Origin: Haladaptatus pallidirubidus
Lineage (GTDB): Archaea; Halobacteriota; Halobacteria; Halobacteriales; Haladaptataceae
Assembly: GCF_020700235.1 (NCBI RefSeq)
Contig: NZ_CP085305.1
Location: 1-64,000 of the forward strand
Direction of reading: 5' to 3'
DNA: 64,000 nucleotides
Within the stretch, counting starts at the first letter, position 1. Every line of letters starts with the position of its first letter. Made by a program: the position numbers and the translations under genes. The notes below the pieces were generated by a model. That model was not told where the DNA came from, searched no databases, and was given only the letters and a program-made list of their open reading frames with translations. Shown here in pieces: positions 53,007-61,189 of this stretch.

Positions 53007-53519
53007 TCAACCTGATGCATGAATCTCCGCGATTACACCACGGGGAATCCAATCGTCATCACCGGTTCGATACCGTCGCACTCGAATTGGCTCCCATTTT
53101 CCAGATTTATAATGAGAGAGAAGTTCATACCGAAGAGATGAATCGTCGACCGATTCAACTTCTACCCGAAGATGTTCGGTTGGGGTATAGTCAATCGGAC
53201 TCGCTGTTCCTTCGATTGTGGTTCCATCATTAAGAGTTCCACGAACGGAGTCACCAAGGCCAAGATTCCCGAGCGAATCTACAGCTTCATTGATCGTGGT
53301 CTGTGAAATCTCCCCTAACCGATCTATATCTTTAAAGAAGCTAGTTGATGAAACGGGGTCAATTCCTTCGGTCTCAAGTCGTCGATTTTCCTGCTTCACG
53401 CGCATTCCCAACAATCGTTGAATCTCGCGAAGTCGAAAGCCTATCGTCCGCAACTCATCACGCGTGTCCGATGACGCCCTGATTGACTCTTCTTCATTTG
53501 TATTCGAATTCCCCACCAT
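53007..53519 (-). CDS. Conserved haloarchaeal hypothetical protein
   Basis: The 170-aa protein has an acidic N-terminus, a helical part with RTIGFRLREIQRLLGMRVKQ, and a strand-rich C-terminus, LRVEVESVDDSSLRYELLSH and RVRRYRTGDDDWIPRGVIAE. The DDDWIPRGVI end recalls small plasmid proteins with a WIPKSQI-type motif such as that at 63125. No function known. Confidence 0.6.
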   Translation of the reverse strand: MVGNSNTNEEESIRASSDTRDELRTIGFRLREIQRLLGMRVKQENRRLETEGIDPVSSTSFFKDIDRLGEISQTTINEAVDSLGNLGLGDSVRGTLNDGTTIEGTASPIDYTPTEHLRVEVESVDDSSLRYELLSHYKSGKWEPIRVRRYRTGDDDWIPRGVIAEIHASG

Positions 53520-53668
53520 ACCTGCTGATGCAGCTTACAAACTATTAAATATGAGCAATGAATTGCCCGTTGAGCACCGTTGGGGATCACTTCCAGTGTG
53601 ATATCGTCCTCTATAGCCTGTTCAGTAAAAACCAGAACCTACACAACGAATCCCCCACCATTGTCTCT

Positions 53669-53950
53669 ATGACACAAACCGTCAATGAACTCCGCAACGA
53701 CATTCGACAGGCCGTCGGGAGATACGAACGCGTTGAATCGACGGCCTTCACCAAAGAAGCCCTTGCAGCAATCTGTACAGCTGTAAACTACGATATCGAC
53801 ACCCACAATTTGCCATCCAAACCCCAAATGCGGGCTGGAATCCTCTGGAAAATCGGTGAGCTGGACGACGATAACCCAGAACAAACGTCAAACGCGTTCC
53901 GGAAGCCAGAGCTCAAAGCGATTGCAGCTGCACTGCACAATAAGGAGTAA
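53669..53950 (+). CDS. 93-aa helical protein of unknown function
   Basis: Start ATGACACAAACCGTC gives MTQTVNELRNDIRQAVGRYE then TAFTKEALAAICTAVNYDID and PSKPQMRAGILWKIGELDDD. It is wholly helical and resembles a small DNA-interaction or adaptor domain. It is convergent with the PIN gene. Longer upstream frames have no coding character. No family assigned. Confidence 0.55.
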   Translation: MTQTVNELRNDIRQAVGRYERVESTAFTKEALAAICTAVNYDIDTHNLPSKPQMRAGILWKIGELDDDNPEQTSNAFRKPELKAIAAALHNKE

Positions 53951-53957
53951 CCACTAA

Positions 53958-54563
53958 CTATGGCGGGAGGAGTCGGTCGTCAAGGCAGTCACTACAATCG
54001 ACCGGGATTCCTTCCCACGCTGCTTTGACTGCTTTGTATCCTGTCCAGCCTTCGTTATCAATCATTTCTCCGCAGGCTTCGCAGAACTCTTGCCGATTGA
54101 TGATGCCCTTGTCCTTGAGCAGGTAAAAGAGGTAGGGGGGACCGACCACAGGTATCGACTCGTTTTGGCTTTGGATTGTCCTTCGGATTGACCGACGACC
54201 GTCTGCGTCCATAAGAATGACTAGACTGTATGGATCAGGGTCTTGGGAGAGTTGACGTCGAAGCGATTCTTCGCCAGCATCGCTTCCATGTGGGCGGGGT
54301 ACGCAGTTGACGGTGGTGATCGGAACGTCTTCTTCGTCCATGACGTCAAGCGTTTTTTGGCTACCGTGGTGGAGTTGGTATTCTCGACTGTCTTCCGGTG
54401 CGTACTCGTTTTTGTCACGGACGTGTCGGGTTAGCTCGTGTTCGCAGACGTTGGTTGTTGTCAGTTTTAGGTTGTCACAGACTTCTGGCCAGAGCTTGGT
54501 GTTGGCAGCTGCAATCAACCCACTGGTGTCTATCAGAATTGGGTGAACAGGAGAAGAGGACAT
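53958..54563 (-). CDS. Large PIN-domain protein, toxin-like
   Basis: The 201-aa protein begins MSSSPVHPILIDTSGLIAAA with the first PIN Asp, has a middle DAGEESLRRQL acidic pair and then LVILMDADGRRSIRR, as in PIN nucleases. A C-terminal zinc-ribbon-like CEACGEMIDNEGWTGY, then VDCSDC is added. This extended form differs from usual VapC (about 130 aa). It follows the upstream antitoxin-like gene by 12 bp. Confidence 0.7.
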   Translation of the reverse strand: MSSSPVHPILIDTSGLIAAANTKLWPEVCDNLKLTTTNVCEHELTRHVRDKNEYAPEDSREYQLHHGSQKTLDVMDEEDVPITTVNCVPRPHGSDAGEESLRRQLSQDPDPYSLVILMDADGRRSIRRTIQSQNESIPVVGPPYLFYLLKDKGIINRQEFCEACGEMIDNEGWTGYKAVKAAWEGIPVDCSDCLDDRLLPP

Positions 54564-54575
54564 GGGTAAAGGGGA

Positions 54576-54890
54576 CTATTCCTGAAAGAACTGGTCGGTG
54601 TCCAGCTGAGTAGCTTGTTCGAAGTCGCGACGTTCCTCGGCCATATGGTCGAGTTCGTCTCCGAGGAGTGTGCGGGCGATATCCTCAGAGATCTCGCCTC
54701 GACTGTATTGTTCGTAGATCGCGATTTTGTCTTCGTCGGTGGTGATGCGGCGTAGCATTTCGATCAGTCCTTCACGGGCGAGCTCGCTGGTGTTGATTCC
54801 ACCCATATGGACGTTGTTCAGGACCTCGGCTGCGTCTTTTTCTGCCCCGGCCCGAAACTGAATTTTCTTATTGTATCCTGGACTGCTCAT
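54576..54890 (-). CDS. Antitoxin-like partner of the large PIN protein
   Basis: Start Met at 54890 (MSSPGYNKKIQFRAGAEKDA) gives 104 aa: a strand IQFRAG, then GGINTSELAREGLIEMLRRI as an RHH-type second helix, and an acidic tail DELDHMAEERRDFEQATQLD. This fits an RHH antitoxin that precedes a PIN toxin. A palindrome cluster at 55270-55480 lies upstream. The frame up to 55241 lies in non-coding sequence and is not part of the gene. Confidence 0.65.
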   Translation of the reverse strand: MSSPGYNKKIQFRAGAEKDAAEVLNNVHMGGINTSELAREGLIEMLRRITTDEDKIAIYEQYSRGEISEDIARTLLGDELDHMAEERRDFEQATQLDTDQFFQE

Positions 54891-55269
54891 ACGTGCTCTT
54901 ACTATGTGGTATTGGGTGAAAAGTGTTGTGACGTGTGTGGTCATGTACTGACAAATGGATAGTAATCTGATTGGTTCAGCGGTATATTCGTCACTCGCTG
55001 CCCCCTCCGACAACCACTTAACGAGACTCCCCATGTTGATACGTCTAGCAGGTAACCGGCCGTCTCCGTTATCGAGGGCGCTAGTCATCAGCGAGTTACT
55101 GCCAGACGCTGTTCTCAAACAGTGAAAATACAGCTGTTCAATACAGTCTTGCCCTCTTGACTTTCCCATCAGTGTCGATCCTCGTCTCACTTGTTCGTAC
55201 CCCCTATTACTTTGGAAGAATTTGGAGGTACAGATCGACATTTGACGGCTTTAAAATTGCATAGAATCG

Positions 55270-55480
55270 CTTAGGGCTGGTTTCCGGCCATAGAATCCAG
55301 CCTTAGGATTCTAAGGCTGGATTGAAATCATAAATGCAGCCTTTCACAGCTTCAAACGACTGAACACAGGATTTGACCGAGTAATTCTGATTCTTGTTAC
55401 TCATCCAACCTTAGGTTTGTGGGTCGATATGGGCTCACACAGGTAATATCGCGGAATAGAACGCCTCTATCCAGCCTTAG
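55270..55480. repeat. Cluster of CCAGCCTTAG motifs including a 30-bp palindrome
   Basis: AATCCAGCCTTAG-GATT-CTAAGGCTGGATT (55294-55323) is a perfect 13-bp inverted repeat. Related copies are CTTAGGGCTGG at 55270-55280 (inverse), CCAACCTTAG at 55405-55414 and CCAGCCTTAG at 55471-55480. The surrounding gap 54891-55617 is AT-rich and has no gene. A multi-site operator or a replication or recombination site is possible. Confidence 0.55.
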
Positions 55481-55617
55481 ACCCAAGTTATTAAAATTCG
55501 ATAAATAATACTAAATGTACTTGTGACTTTGGAGACATACCCGCCAATCCCGTCGTCGATTCAGGACATCTCTTGCGTTCCCAAAGTAGTTGGTACAGGA
55601 ACCCGTTGAGGAATGAA

Positions 55618-55740
55618 ATGAGTCCTAGCCTCTCTCAATGTCCTGACTGTGGATGGACCGGTAATACTAGTGATTGCGTGATCGATGAACTCGAACGAAC
55701 GTGTCCTGTCTGCGACTACGTTTTTCGACGTACTTCGTGA
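55618..55740 (+). CDS. 40-aa zinc-ribbon micropeptide
   Basis: ATGAGTCCTAGCCTCTC gives MSPSLSQCPDCGWTGNTSDC, then VIDELERTCPVCDYVFRRTS. The two CPxC knuckles (CPDCGW and CPVCDY) bind one zinc, the pattern of the small CPxCG proteins that are abundant and regulatory in haloarchaea. It is not in an operon; it is followed by a wHTH-A relic on the other strand. Confidence 0.6.
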   Translation: MSPSLSQCPDCGWTGNTSDCVIDELERTCPVCDYVFRRTS

Positions 55741-55754
55741 ACCGGGAAATCTAT

Positions 55755-55960
55755 TCATTCCTCCTCCGGAATCCACCAGATAACCATCCGCGGACTCAAT
55801 TTCCCACATTACAATGCATCCTGTTCATGCAGCCCCTCGAGCCGCTGATGTACTGGCCACCGTTCCATTGCAACCGTATCTGCGACCCACCGAGCAGTCA
55901 CAGCTGGAAACTCGGCCTCACGAATCACTCCAAGAATATCGTCATCAGTGATCCGAATTA
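55755..55960 (-). pseudogene. wHTH-A relic with premature stop
   Basis: The minus strand reads TDDDILGVIREAEFPAVTAR, WVADTVAMERWPVHQRLEGL, HEQDAL, a stop, then CGKLSPRMVIWWIPEEE. The start codon and N-terminal tail are gone and an in-frame TAA cuts the wing. It lies beside the third histone-fold-like gene. Confidence 0.65.
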
Positions 55961-56023
55961 CTGGTCCTTTTTCAACTATTCCGCCACTGGTCTTTTGTAG
56001 TATTATCCCCTCTGGGCGCTTGT

Positions 56024-56191
56024 ATGGTCGATTTGATTGTCAAAGCGGCAGTGAAAGACCAGCTTGAAGACCAGAATGTGGCGAGTGACTTCTACGATGC
56101 ACTTGATGACGAAGTCGCCTCCATTCTCGACGACGCTGCCCGACGAGCCGAGGAAAACGATCGCAAGACCGTCCAACCGCGCGATTTGTAG
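56024..56191 (+). CDS. 55-aa histone-fold-like protein (DUF1931 type), copy 3
   Basis: The protein reads MVDLIVKAAVKDQLEDQNVA, SDFYDALDDEVASILDDAAR and RAEENDRKTVQPRDL. In this copy the downstream wHTH-B gene is intact, so this is probably the most complete form of the wHTH-A/histone-fold/wHTH-B module. The conserved promoter block, CTGGTCTTTTGTAGTATTAT, is present. Confidence 0.75.
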   Translation: MVDLIVKAAVKDQLEDQNVASDFYDALDDEVASILDDAARRAEENDRKTVQPRDL

Positions 56192-56269
56192 CGGTTCACC
56201 GCTTCACTGTAGCATCAACCTGTTTTTCGCTCGTCGCTACACAGCACTCATTTCCCTACTGACGGACTA

Positions 56270-56509
56270 CTATTCCGATCGAATCCAGATCACGCGCCGT
56301 GCTTCAGGCTTCTTCTTTCGAATTTCGTCGCTCTCATGCAGTCGAGTAAGAACGTTATAGGCTGACCGCCGTGACCATCCAAGCTCGTCCGCAATCTCGC
56401 TCGTCATGTAGGGTTCGAGCGGTTTCATGATCTCCAAGACGGCCTCTTCAGTGTGTTCTTGGACATATTCCCCGCTCTCATTACGCGCCCTCTCATCGTT
56501 CTCTGTCAT
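56270..56509 (-). CDS. wHTH-B winged-helix regulator, intact
   Basis: Start Met at 56509 gives 79 aa: MTENDERARNESGEYVQEHT, EEAVLEIMKPLEPYMTSEIA, DELGWSRRSAYNVLTRLHES and a basic wing IRKKKPEARRVIWIRSE. Its C-terminal part is seen as relics at 20035 and 42385. It is divergent from the third SWIM gene, whose intergenic region carries an 18-bp palindrome as a likely operator. It takes the place that wHTH-A has in the other modules. Confidence 0.75.
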   Translation of the reverse strand: MTENDERARNESGEYVQEHTEEAVLEIMKPLEPYMTSEIADELGWSRRSAYNVLTRLHESDEIRKKKPEARRVIWIRSE

Positions 56510-56541
56510 ATCTACTCTTTCATTTTCGCACAATATAATCT

Positions 56542-56559
56542 TATTCCTTGCAAGGAATA
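56542..56559. promoter_or_regulatory. 18-bp perfect palindrome, candidate wHTH-B operator
   Basis: TATTCCTTGCAAGGAATA is a perfect palindrome between the divergent wHTH-B and SWIM genes; a half-site AAGGAATA recurs at 56586-56593. It differs from the CACTA-type sites of the wHTH-A modules, as expected if each regulator brings its own operator. Binding is inferred. Confidence 0.55.
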
Positions 56560-56597
56560 CGGTGGTTTCATTACCCATGCCCCATAAGGAATAGGTA

Positions 56598-56684
56598 GGA
56601 AAAACGGTGCCCTCGGGCGTGTGGAAACGCGCCGGGTGCTGTAACACCCGGCACCGGTCTTCCAAAATGCAGTCTGGAAAGACC
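56598..56684 (+). ncRNA. Three-way-junction leader element of the SWIM gene, copy III
   Basis: P1 is GGAAAAACGGTGCC (56598-56611) with GGCACCGGTCTTCC (56650-56663). CTCG follows, then P2 GGCGTGT-GGAA-ACGCGCC (56616-56633), which has a GNRA-type loop, then P3 GGGTG-CTGTAA-CACCC (56634-56649). Against copy II, a G-U pair in P1 is G-C here and the loops differ while stems hold. The P1 3' strand (GGTCTTCC, 56656-56663) can pair instead with GGAAAGACC (56676-56684, one bulge), which ends at the ATG at 56685. Confidence 0.6.
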
Positions 56685-57077
56685 ATGAGTACGAAATCGC
56701 CTAGTGAACTTGAAGCTGACGAGACGGCACAGAAACGCGCGCAGTGGGTACAATTCGGCTTCCGCGTCGAATCCCCCGGAATGGTTGAAGTGACCAACGA
56801 GAGTCACGAGAACCCCGCTGACCACCAATACGTCGTAACGCTGGACAACGTGGCGGGCGATGCGATGGCGTGTACCTGCCCGCACCACGTCCACCGAAGC
56901 GCGTTCTGTAAGCACATGGCTGCGGTCGAAAACGCAACCGACAACGGAACACTTGATGCGTTCCCGTCAGAGGACTACGAAGACAATGCCGAACCCGAAG
57001 ACTGTGACTGCGATGGCCTCGGTGGCTTCCCGTGCTGGCCGTGTGTGCGAACAGGACGGAAGGAACTGCCGAACTAA
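56685..57077 (+). CDS. SWIM zinc-finger protein, copy III
   Basis: Start ATGAGTACGAAATCGC gives 130 aa, in line with copy II (MSTKSPSELEADETAQKRAQ). The SWIM motif is MACTCPHHVHRSAFCKHM and the Cys tail is CDCDGLGGFPCWPC, then VRTGRKELPN. An upstream ATG at 56667 is less likely because it lies within the leader switch region. Divergent from wHTH-B. Likely nucleic-acid or protein binding. Confidence 0.8.
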   Translation: MSTKSPSELEADETAQKRAQWVQFGFRVESPGMVEVTNESHENPADHQYVVTLDNVAGDAMACTCPHHVHRSAFCKHMAAVENATDNGTLDAFPSEDYEDNAEPEDCDCDGLGGFPCWPCVRTGRKELPN

Positions 57078-57245
57078 CCACCGCTTCAGCCCTTTTTATC
57101 CCAGGTATGCAGATTAACGTTCTCGGATCTCACCGACCAGCGAATGTTTGTGGAACGTGGGGATACAGCAACCAGCGAACGTGAATCCTCACTCGAGAAA
57201 AAGTGCATCTCATATCTATTTACTATGAATGTTGGAATAGAAGAG

Positions 57246-57950
57246 TCAGTCTGCTTTTTTCCACGCGTCTGACGCTTGCCCATGGAACTCCCCTTTCGCT
57301 TTCCGCTCACGCGGCCAGAACGCCAGCGCAAATAAGACTAAATAAAAAGCTCCGACAATACTGACGACAATTTCACCGGGAATCCCAGGGATTGCTGCTG
57401 TTTCGTTCCATGTCTCATCAGGGACAAAGATGGTGATACGGAAGAGCCAGGCGAGACCAAGCAGCACCAACAATGGCAGATAAATCCGTTTGAGGCGACG
57501 AGCTAGTGTTTCTAAATATGACACTTTATACGTGGGATGTTTTAGATCGTTAGCGATCTCTTCGCGCCAATTCGTAAGTGGTAATCCTTCCGGGTCGAAT
57601 GCGTTCGCAAGGACGTTTTCTTCGATAAGACGGACTCGTGCCCGATAGGCATCATACATACGATACCGGCGTACGTCAAAAATCAGAAACATTGTGAGAG
57701 CAACCATTCCAATCAGAAGCAAATAAGACCCTCTGCTTTCGAATGATAACGCAAGAATCGCTGTAACAACCGCAATCGCCCAATCAACAGTCAAATCGAG
57801 TCGGCCAAGAAAGGTTGCTGACTGAGACATCTCGCCACGATAGTACTGCTGGAGTAGCGAAAGCAGCTCAGAGCGATCGTATGCCGCTTTTTCAGCCACA
57901 TCGCGTTCCTCTTTCCCCTCTGGTTTGAACTCGTCTGTTTCTTCCCCCAT
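57246..57950 (-). CDS. DUF2270 integral membrane protein
   Basis: The 234-aa protein has an acidic N-terminus, YDRSELLSLLQQYYRGEMSQ and four hydrophobic segments (about residues 52-68, 72-90, 155-172, 195-215) separated by a soluble loop with PEGLPLTNWREEIANDLKHP. This matches the haloarchaeal DUF2270 pattern (YRGEMxxxxxWRxRLDxT type). Role unknown. Confidence 0.85.
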   Translation of the reverse strand: MGEETDEFKPEGKEERDVAEKAAYDRSELLSLLQQYYRGEMSQSATFLGRLDLTVDWAIAVVTAILALSFESRGSYLLLIGMVALTMFLIFDVRRYRMYDAYRARVRLIEENVLANAFDPEGLPLTNWREEIANDLKHPTYKVSYLETLARRLKRIYLPLLVLLGLAWLFRITIFVPDETWNETAAIPGIPGEIVVSIVGAFYLVLFALAFWPRERKAKGEFHGQASDAWKKAD

Positions 57951-58175
57951 AACATCCGTCTAGAAGCTATCCACTGGCTTAACCAGCGTTACCAGAACCC
58001 AAATATATACACCTAATCGTAGTGTCCTTGCTGTATTCATCTATCTTCTGTGCTGCGATTCACCGAGTTACTCCCTCACTCTCTCCTTTGGAATGATACA
58101 CATTCTACTGTCTATTGGTGCTTGTTCTCGGTCTTGGCGAGATGGTTAACTACTTGGATATCTTATATACTATCT

Positions 58176-58328
58176 ATGGCAATCATAGAACTTGCAATCG
58201 CGTTTTTTGTCCTCGCAATCATCGCCGGTGTCCTCGGAGCGAGAGGTGTTGCTGGCCTGTCGATGGAGGTGGCAAAATGGCTCGTGATCATTTTCGTTGT
58301 TCTTGCAATATTGTCATTTTTACTATAG
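58176..58328 (+). CDS. DUF1328 small membrane protein
   Basis: Start ATGGCAATCATAGAAC gives 50 aa beginning MAIIELAIAFFVLAIIAGVL, then GARGVAGLSMEVAKWLVIIF. Two membrane helices joined by a G-x-A-G loop are typical of the DUF1328/YtjA family. TATA-like TATATAC lies close upstream (58164-58170). Confidence 0.8.
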   Translation: MAIIELAIAFFVLAIIAGVLGARGVAGLSMEVAKWLVIIFVVLAILSFLL

Positions 58329-58443
58329 ACATTGGGAAATTTATAAATTGTCCATTTGATAATATTATCCTACGTTGTTGAATACGGTCTTCTTCATGAT
58401 GGTGACTTCTGAATGAAGCTAATATGATAAAAGATCGAAGAGT

Positions 58444-58656
58444 ATGCTAATGTGTGCCCAGAACGCTACTCACTGGGAGTACCGCAGCCTTAGACCACCA
58501 CGTGAGGAAACACAGAAGGAAGCGAGTGATCCCACAGACCAACTCAACGAACTTGGAGCTGACGGATGGGAGTTCGTCGGAACGATTGAGTATGAGGGCG
58601 GTGGCACGAAGTACCTCGTTCTAAAACGACCGCTGGACGCTGATATGGAGGAATAA
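58444..58656 (+). CDS. DUF4177 protein
   Basis: The 70-aa product has HWEYRSLRPPREETQKEASD, LNELGADGWEFVGTIEYEGG and GTKYLVLKRPLD, the pattern of the haloarchaeal DUF4177 group. Met1 and Met3 are both possible starts. It ends TAA directly before the ATG of the next membrane-protein gene, so the two are coupled. Confidence 0.8.
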   Translation: MLMCAQNATHWEYRSLRPPREETQKEASDPTDQLNELGADGWEFVGTIEYEGGGTKYLVLKRPLDADMEE

Positions 58657-59676
58657 ATGAGTAACAACGAGAGCGATATTGGGACTGCAAATACGATGCG
58701 AGGACGGTCCGAAGAGAGTCGGCTCAAAATATGGATCCTCTTTCGGATGAACCGGTTTCTTCTGACTGGATTACTTGCCCTTCTTGTCTTCCTGTCATTT
58801 CTCGTCTTCAGTCTCACGCTCAATCCATCGCTTCCGAGCGAAATCAAATCAACCGACACAATTGAAACGATTTTTTCTGCGATGATCGGTGTCATCGTCA
58901 CCGGAACAACGTTGGTCATTACAATCAGCCAGCTTGTTCTCTCACAAGAAAACGGGCCATTAGGTGACCAGCGTAAGCGGATGAGTGATGCGATGGACTT
59001 TCGCACCTACACCAGAGACTTGTTCAACTCTGTCGTCCCAGCCGATCCTTCGAAATTTCTTGGTCAACTCGTGAATGAAACTGAGCGACGAGCAGAGGTT
59101 CTCGATCGCTTGGTCGGGGAGAACGACGATGATGAACTAATCCGCCAAGTTTCCGAGTTCGTCGATAGTCTGCATGGAAACGCGAAAGAAGTCCAAGATG
59201 AACTCGAGGGAGCCCAGTTTGGAACTTTTGATGTTCTATTTTCGGCATTGAATTTCAACTATGGATGGAAGATCTACCAAGTTGAACGAATGACTGACGA
59301 ATTTGCCGATTCACTGAGCGATAACCAACAACTGGCCTTCGATGATCTGGAAACAGCTCTGGCTATGTTCGGTCCAGCCCGAGAACACATTAAGACGCTG
59401 TACTTCCAGTGGGCGCTCGTTAACCTCTCCCAATATATTCTTTATGCAGCGATTCCAGCGCTCATCGTTTCCGGTGGTATGCTGACCTTCGTTGGAGCGG
59501 AAACTTTCAGCGGTACATTCCTTGCGATTCCCACTATTACATGGGTCGTGAGCGGAGCGTTTACAGTGACACTCATTCCATTCCTCCTCTTTACCTCCTA
59601 TATCCTTCGGATTGCACCGGTAGCGAAACGAACACTTGCTATTGGCCCGCTTATCCTTCGTGAATCTCAACGATAA
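58657..59676 (+). CDS. Haloarchaeal membrane protein with central cytoplasmic domain
   Basis: The 339-aa protein has two N-terminal membrane segments (about 33-55 and 70-88), a long helical acidic middle (MDFRTYTRDLFNSVVPADPS, FVDSLHGNAKEVQDELEGAQ) and two C-terminal segments (about 250-270 and 285-310). Matches a conserved haloarchaeal membrane family with no known function. It is coupled to the DUF4177 gene. Confidence 0.7.
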   Translation: MSNNESDIGTANTMRGRSEESRLKIWILFRMNRFLLTGLLALLVFLSFLVFSLTLNPSLPSEIKSTDTIETIFSAMIGVIVTGTTLVITISQLVLSQENGPLGDQRKRMSDAMDFRTYTRDLFNSVVPADPSKFLGQLVNETERRAEVLDRLVGENDDDELIRQVSEFVDSLHGNAKEVQDELEGAQFGTFDVLFSALNFNYGWKIYQVERMTDEFADSLSDNQQLAFDDLETALAMFGPAREHIKTLYFQWALVNLSQYILYAAIPALIVSGGMLTFVGAETFSGTFLAIPTITWVVSGAFTVTLIPFLLFTSYILRIAPVAKRTLAIGPLILRESQR

Positions 59677-59969
59677 TAGCTCACAAATCATCTAAGTAAT
59701 ATTGCGAAATAAATTGCCACTATAGTTAACTAACTGTCGATAGTCACTATATTCGGAATGATGGGTAAAAGTCAAGAAGTAATGAGGGAACAGCCAGAAC
59801 AAAAAGCAGCAGGTGAATCCGCACAACTCCCATTTCATTTCCTCTACGTCTTTCTCCTACCAATTGCAATTTCATAGCATCCGACAGGTATACAACATAC
59901 AGACCAATATTTCTTTTTGCCTTCGGGCGCAAACCAAATACTCTTCATCAGTGAACGGATAATTTGGAT

Positions 59970-61163
59970 ATGGTCGATCCCGGACAATTACTACTTCTCA
60001 TTATTGCTAGTGGTGCAAGCTTTATTATGGCGTGGACGATTGGCGCAGGTTCGTCGGGATCAACTCCATTTGCACCCGCAGTCGGGGCTCGTGCTATTTC
60101 CGTAATGCGAGCTGGATTTATTGTCGGTATTCTTGGATTCGCTGGTGCCGTGCTTCAAGGGGCAAATGTCGCAGATGCAGTTGGGACTGGCCTAGTTGGT
60201 GGTATTTCACTCACTGCATCAGCAGCGACAATTCTTCTCTTACTCGCAGCAGGCCTCGTTGTGATTGGTATCTTCACAGGTTATCCGATTGCAACAGCGT
60301 TCACGGTTACCGGTGCTGTCATTGGCGTCGGATTAGCCCTTGGTGGGACCCCTGTTTGGCCTGCGTATATCGAGATTGCGACCTTGTGGGTACTCATTCC
60401 GTTCGTCGGTGGTGGTATCGCATACCTCACAGCTCGACTATTGCGAAATGAGAATATCCCGGAGCGCTATAGTATTCCCGTTCTCGGTGGCATTGTTGGC
60501 CTTATTCTGGCAAATATTCCGTTTACCCTTCTGGGATCTGCTCCGAGTGGTGCATCGATTGCCGCGACTATTGCAACGCGAATTCCAGTGGCACCGACCA
60601 TCGGAACAGTAGTTGTTTCATTTCTTTTTGCGCTCTTTCTCACAATCCTTCTTCGGTGGGACCTCAACTCTGACGTCGAAGCGGCTCAACAACATTTTCT
60701 TTTAGCACTCGGCGGGCTTGTCGCATTTTCGGCAGGTGGTAGTCAGGTTGGACTTGCCGTTGGTCCCTTACTTGCGGCATTCAATGATGCATCGCTCTCG
60801 ATCACAATACCACTAATAACACTACTGGTATTCGGCGGTATTGGGTTGTTAGCAGGCTCGTGGATGGGTGCTCCTCGAATGATTAAAGCAATCGCACAGG
60901 ATTATTCATCACTGGGTCCACGTCGGTCGATTGCCGCGTTGATTCCCTCGTTTGCAATTGCTCAGACAGCAGTCTTGTTTGGGATACCAGTGTCGTTTAA
61001 CGAAGTCATCGTCAGCGCAGTTGTGGGGAGTGGGTTTGTGGTTGGTGGTGCAGGTATGAGCACACAGAAGATGCTCTATACTGTGCTGGCGTGGCTCGGT
61101 TCACTAGTGCTTGCAATTGGTCTTGGCTATGGGACAATGTGGCTAGTTCAAGTAGTATTTTGA
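59970..61163 (+). CDS. PiT-family inorganic phosphate transporter
   Basis: Start ATGGTCGATCCCGG gives 397 aa. N- and C-terminal PiT halves are seen: ASGASFIMAWTIGAGSSGST and FSAGGSQVGLAVGPLLAAF, plus LLAGSWMGAPRMIKAIAQDY. About 10-11 membrane segments. PiT carriers import phosphate with a cation. The usual GxNDxxN motifs are altered to GAGSSGS and AGGSQVG, as in the haloarchaeal subgroup. The upstream gap 59677-59969 has no other gene. Confidence 0.85.
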   Translation: MVDPGQLLLLIIASGASFIMAWTIGAGSSGSTPFAPAVGARAISVMRAGFIVGILGFAGAVLQGANVADAVGTGLVGGISLTASAATILLLLAAGLVVIGIFTGYPIATAFTVTGAVIGVGLALGGTPVWPAYIEIATLWVLIPFVGGGIAYLTARLLRNENIPERYSIPVLGGIVGLILANIPFTLLGSAPSGASIAATIATRIPVAPTIGTVVVSFLFALFLTILLRWDLNSDVEAAQQHFLLALGGLVAFSAGGSQVGLAVGPLLAAFNDASLSITIPLITLLVFGGIGLLAGSWMGAPRMIKAIAQDYSSLGPRRSIAALIPSFAIAQTAVLFGIPVSFNEVIVSAVVGSGFVVGGAGMSTQKMLYTVLAWLGSLVLAIGLGYGTMWLVQVVF

Positions 61164-61189
61164 CACTTTAATTTGAACATTCCCGCCCG

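Noticed and set aside
54891..55241. N-terminal extension of the antitoxin-like gene
   Set aside because: The upstream part has mixed composition without halophile bias, and the conserved-looking part begins at Met 54890.
55270..55480. CRISPR-like array
   Set aside because: The repeats are too short, occur in both orientations and are not evenly spaced; no cas gene is present.
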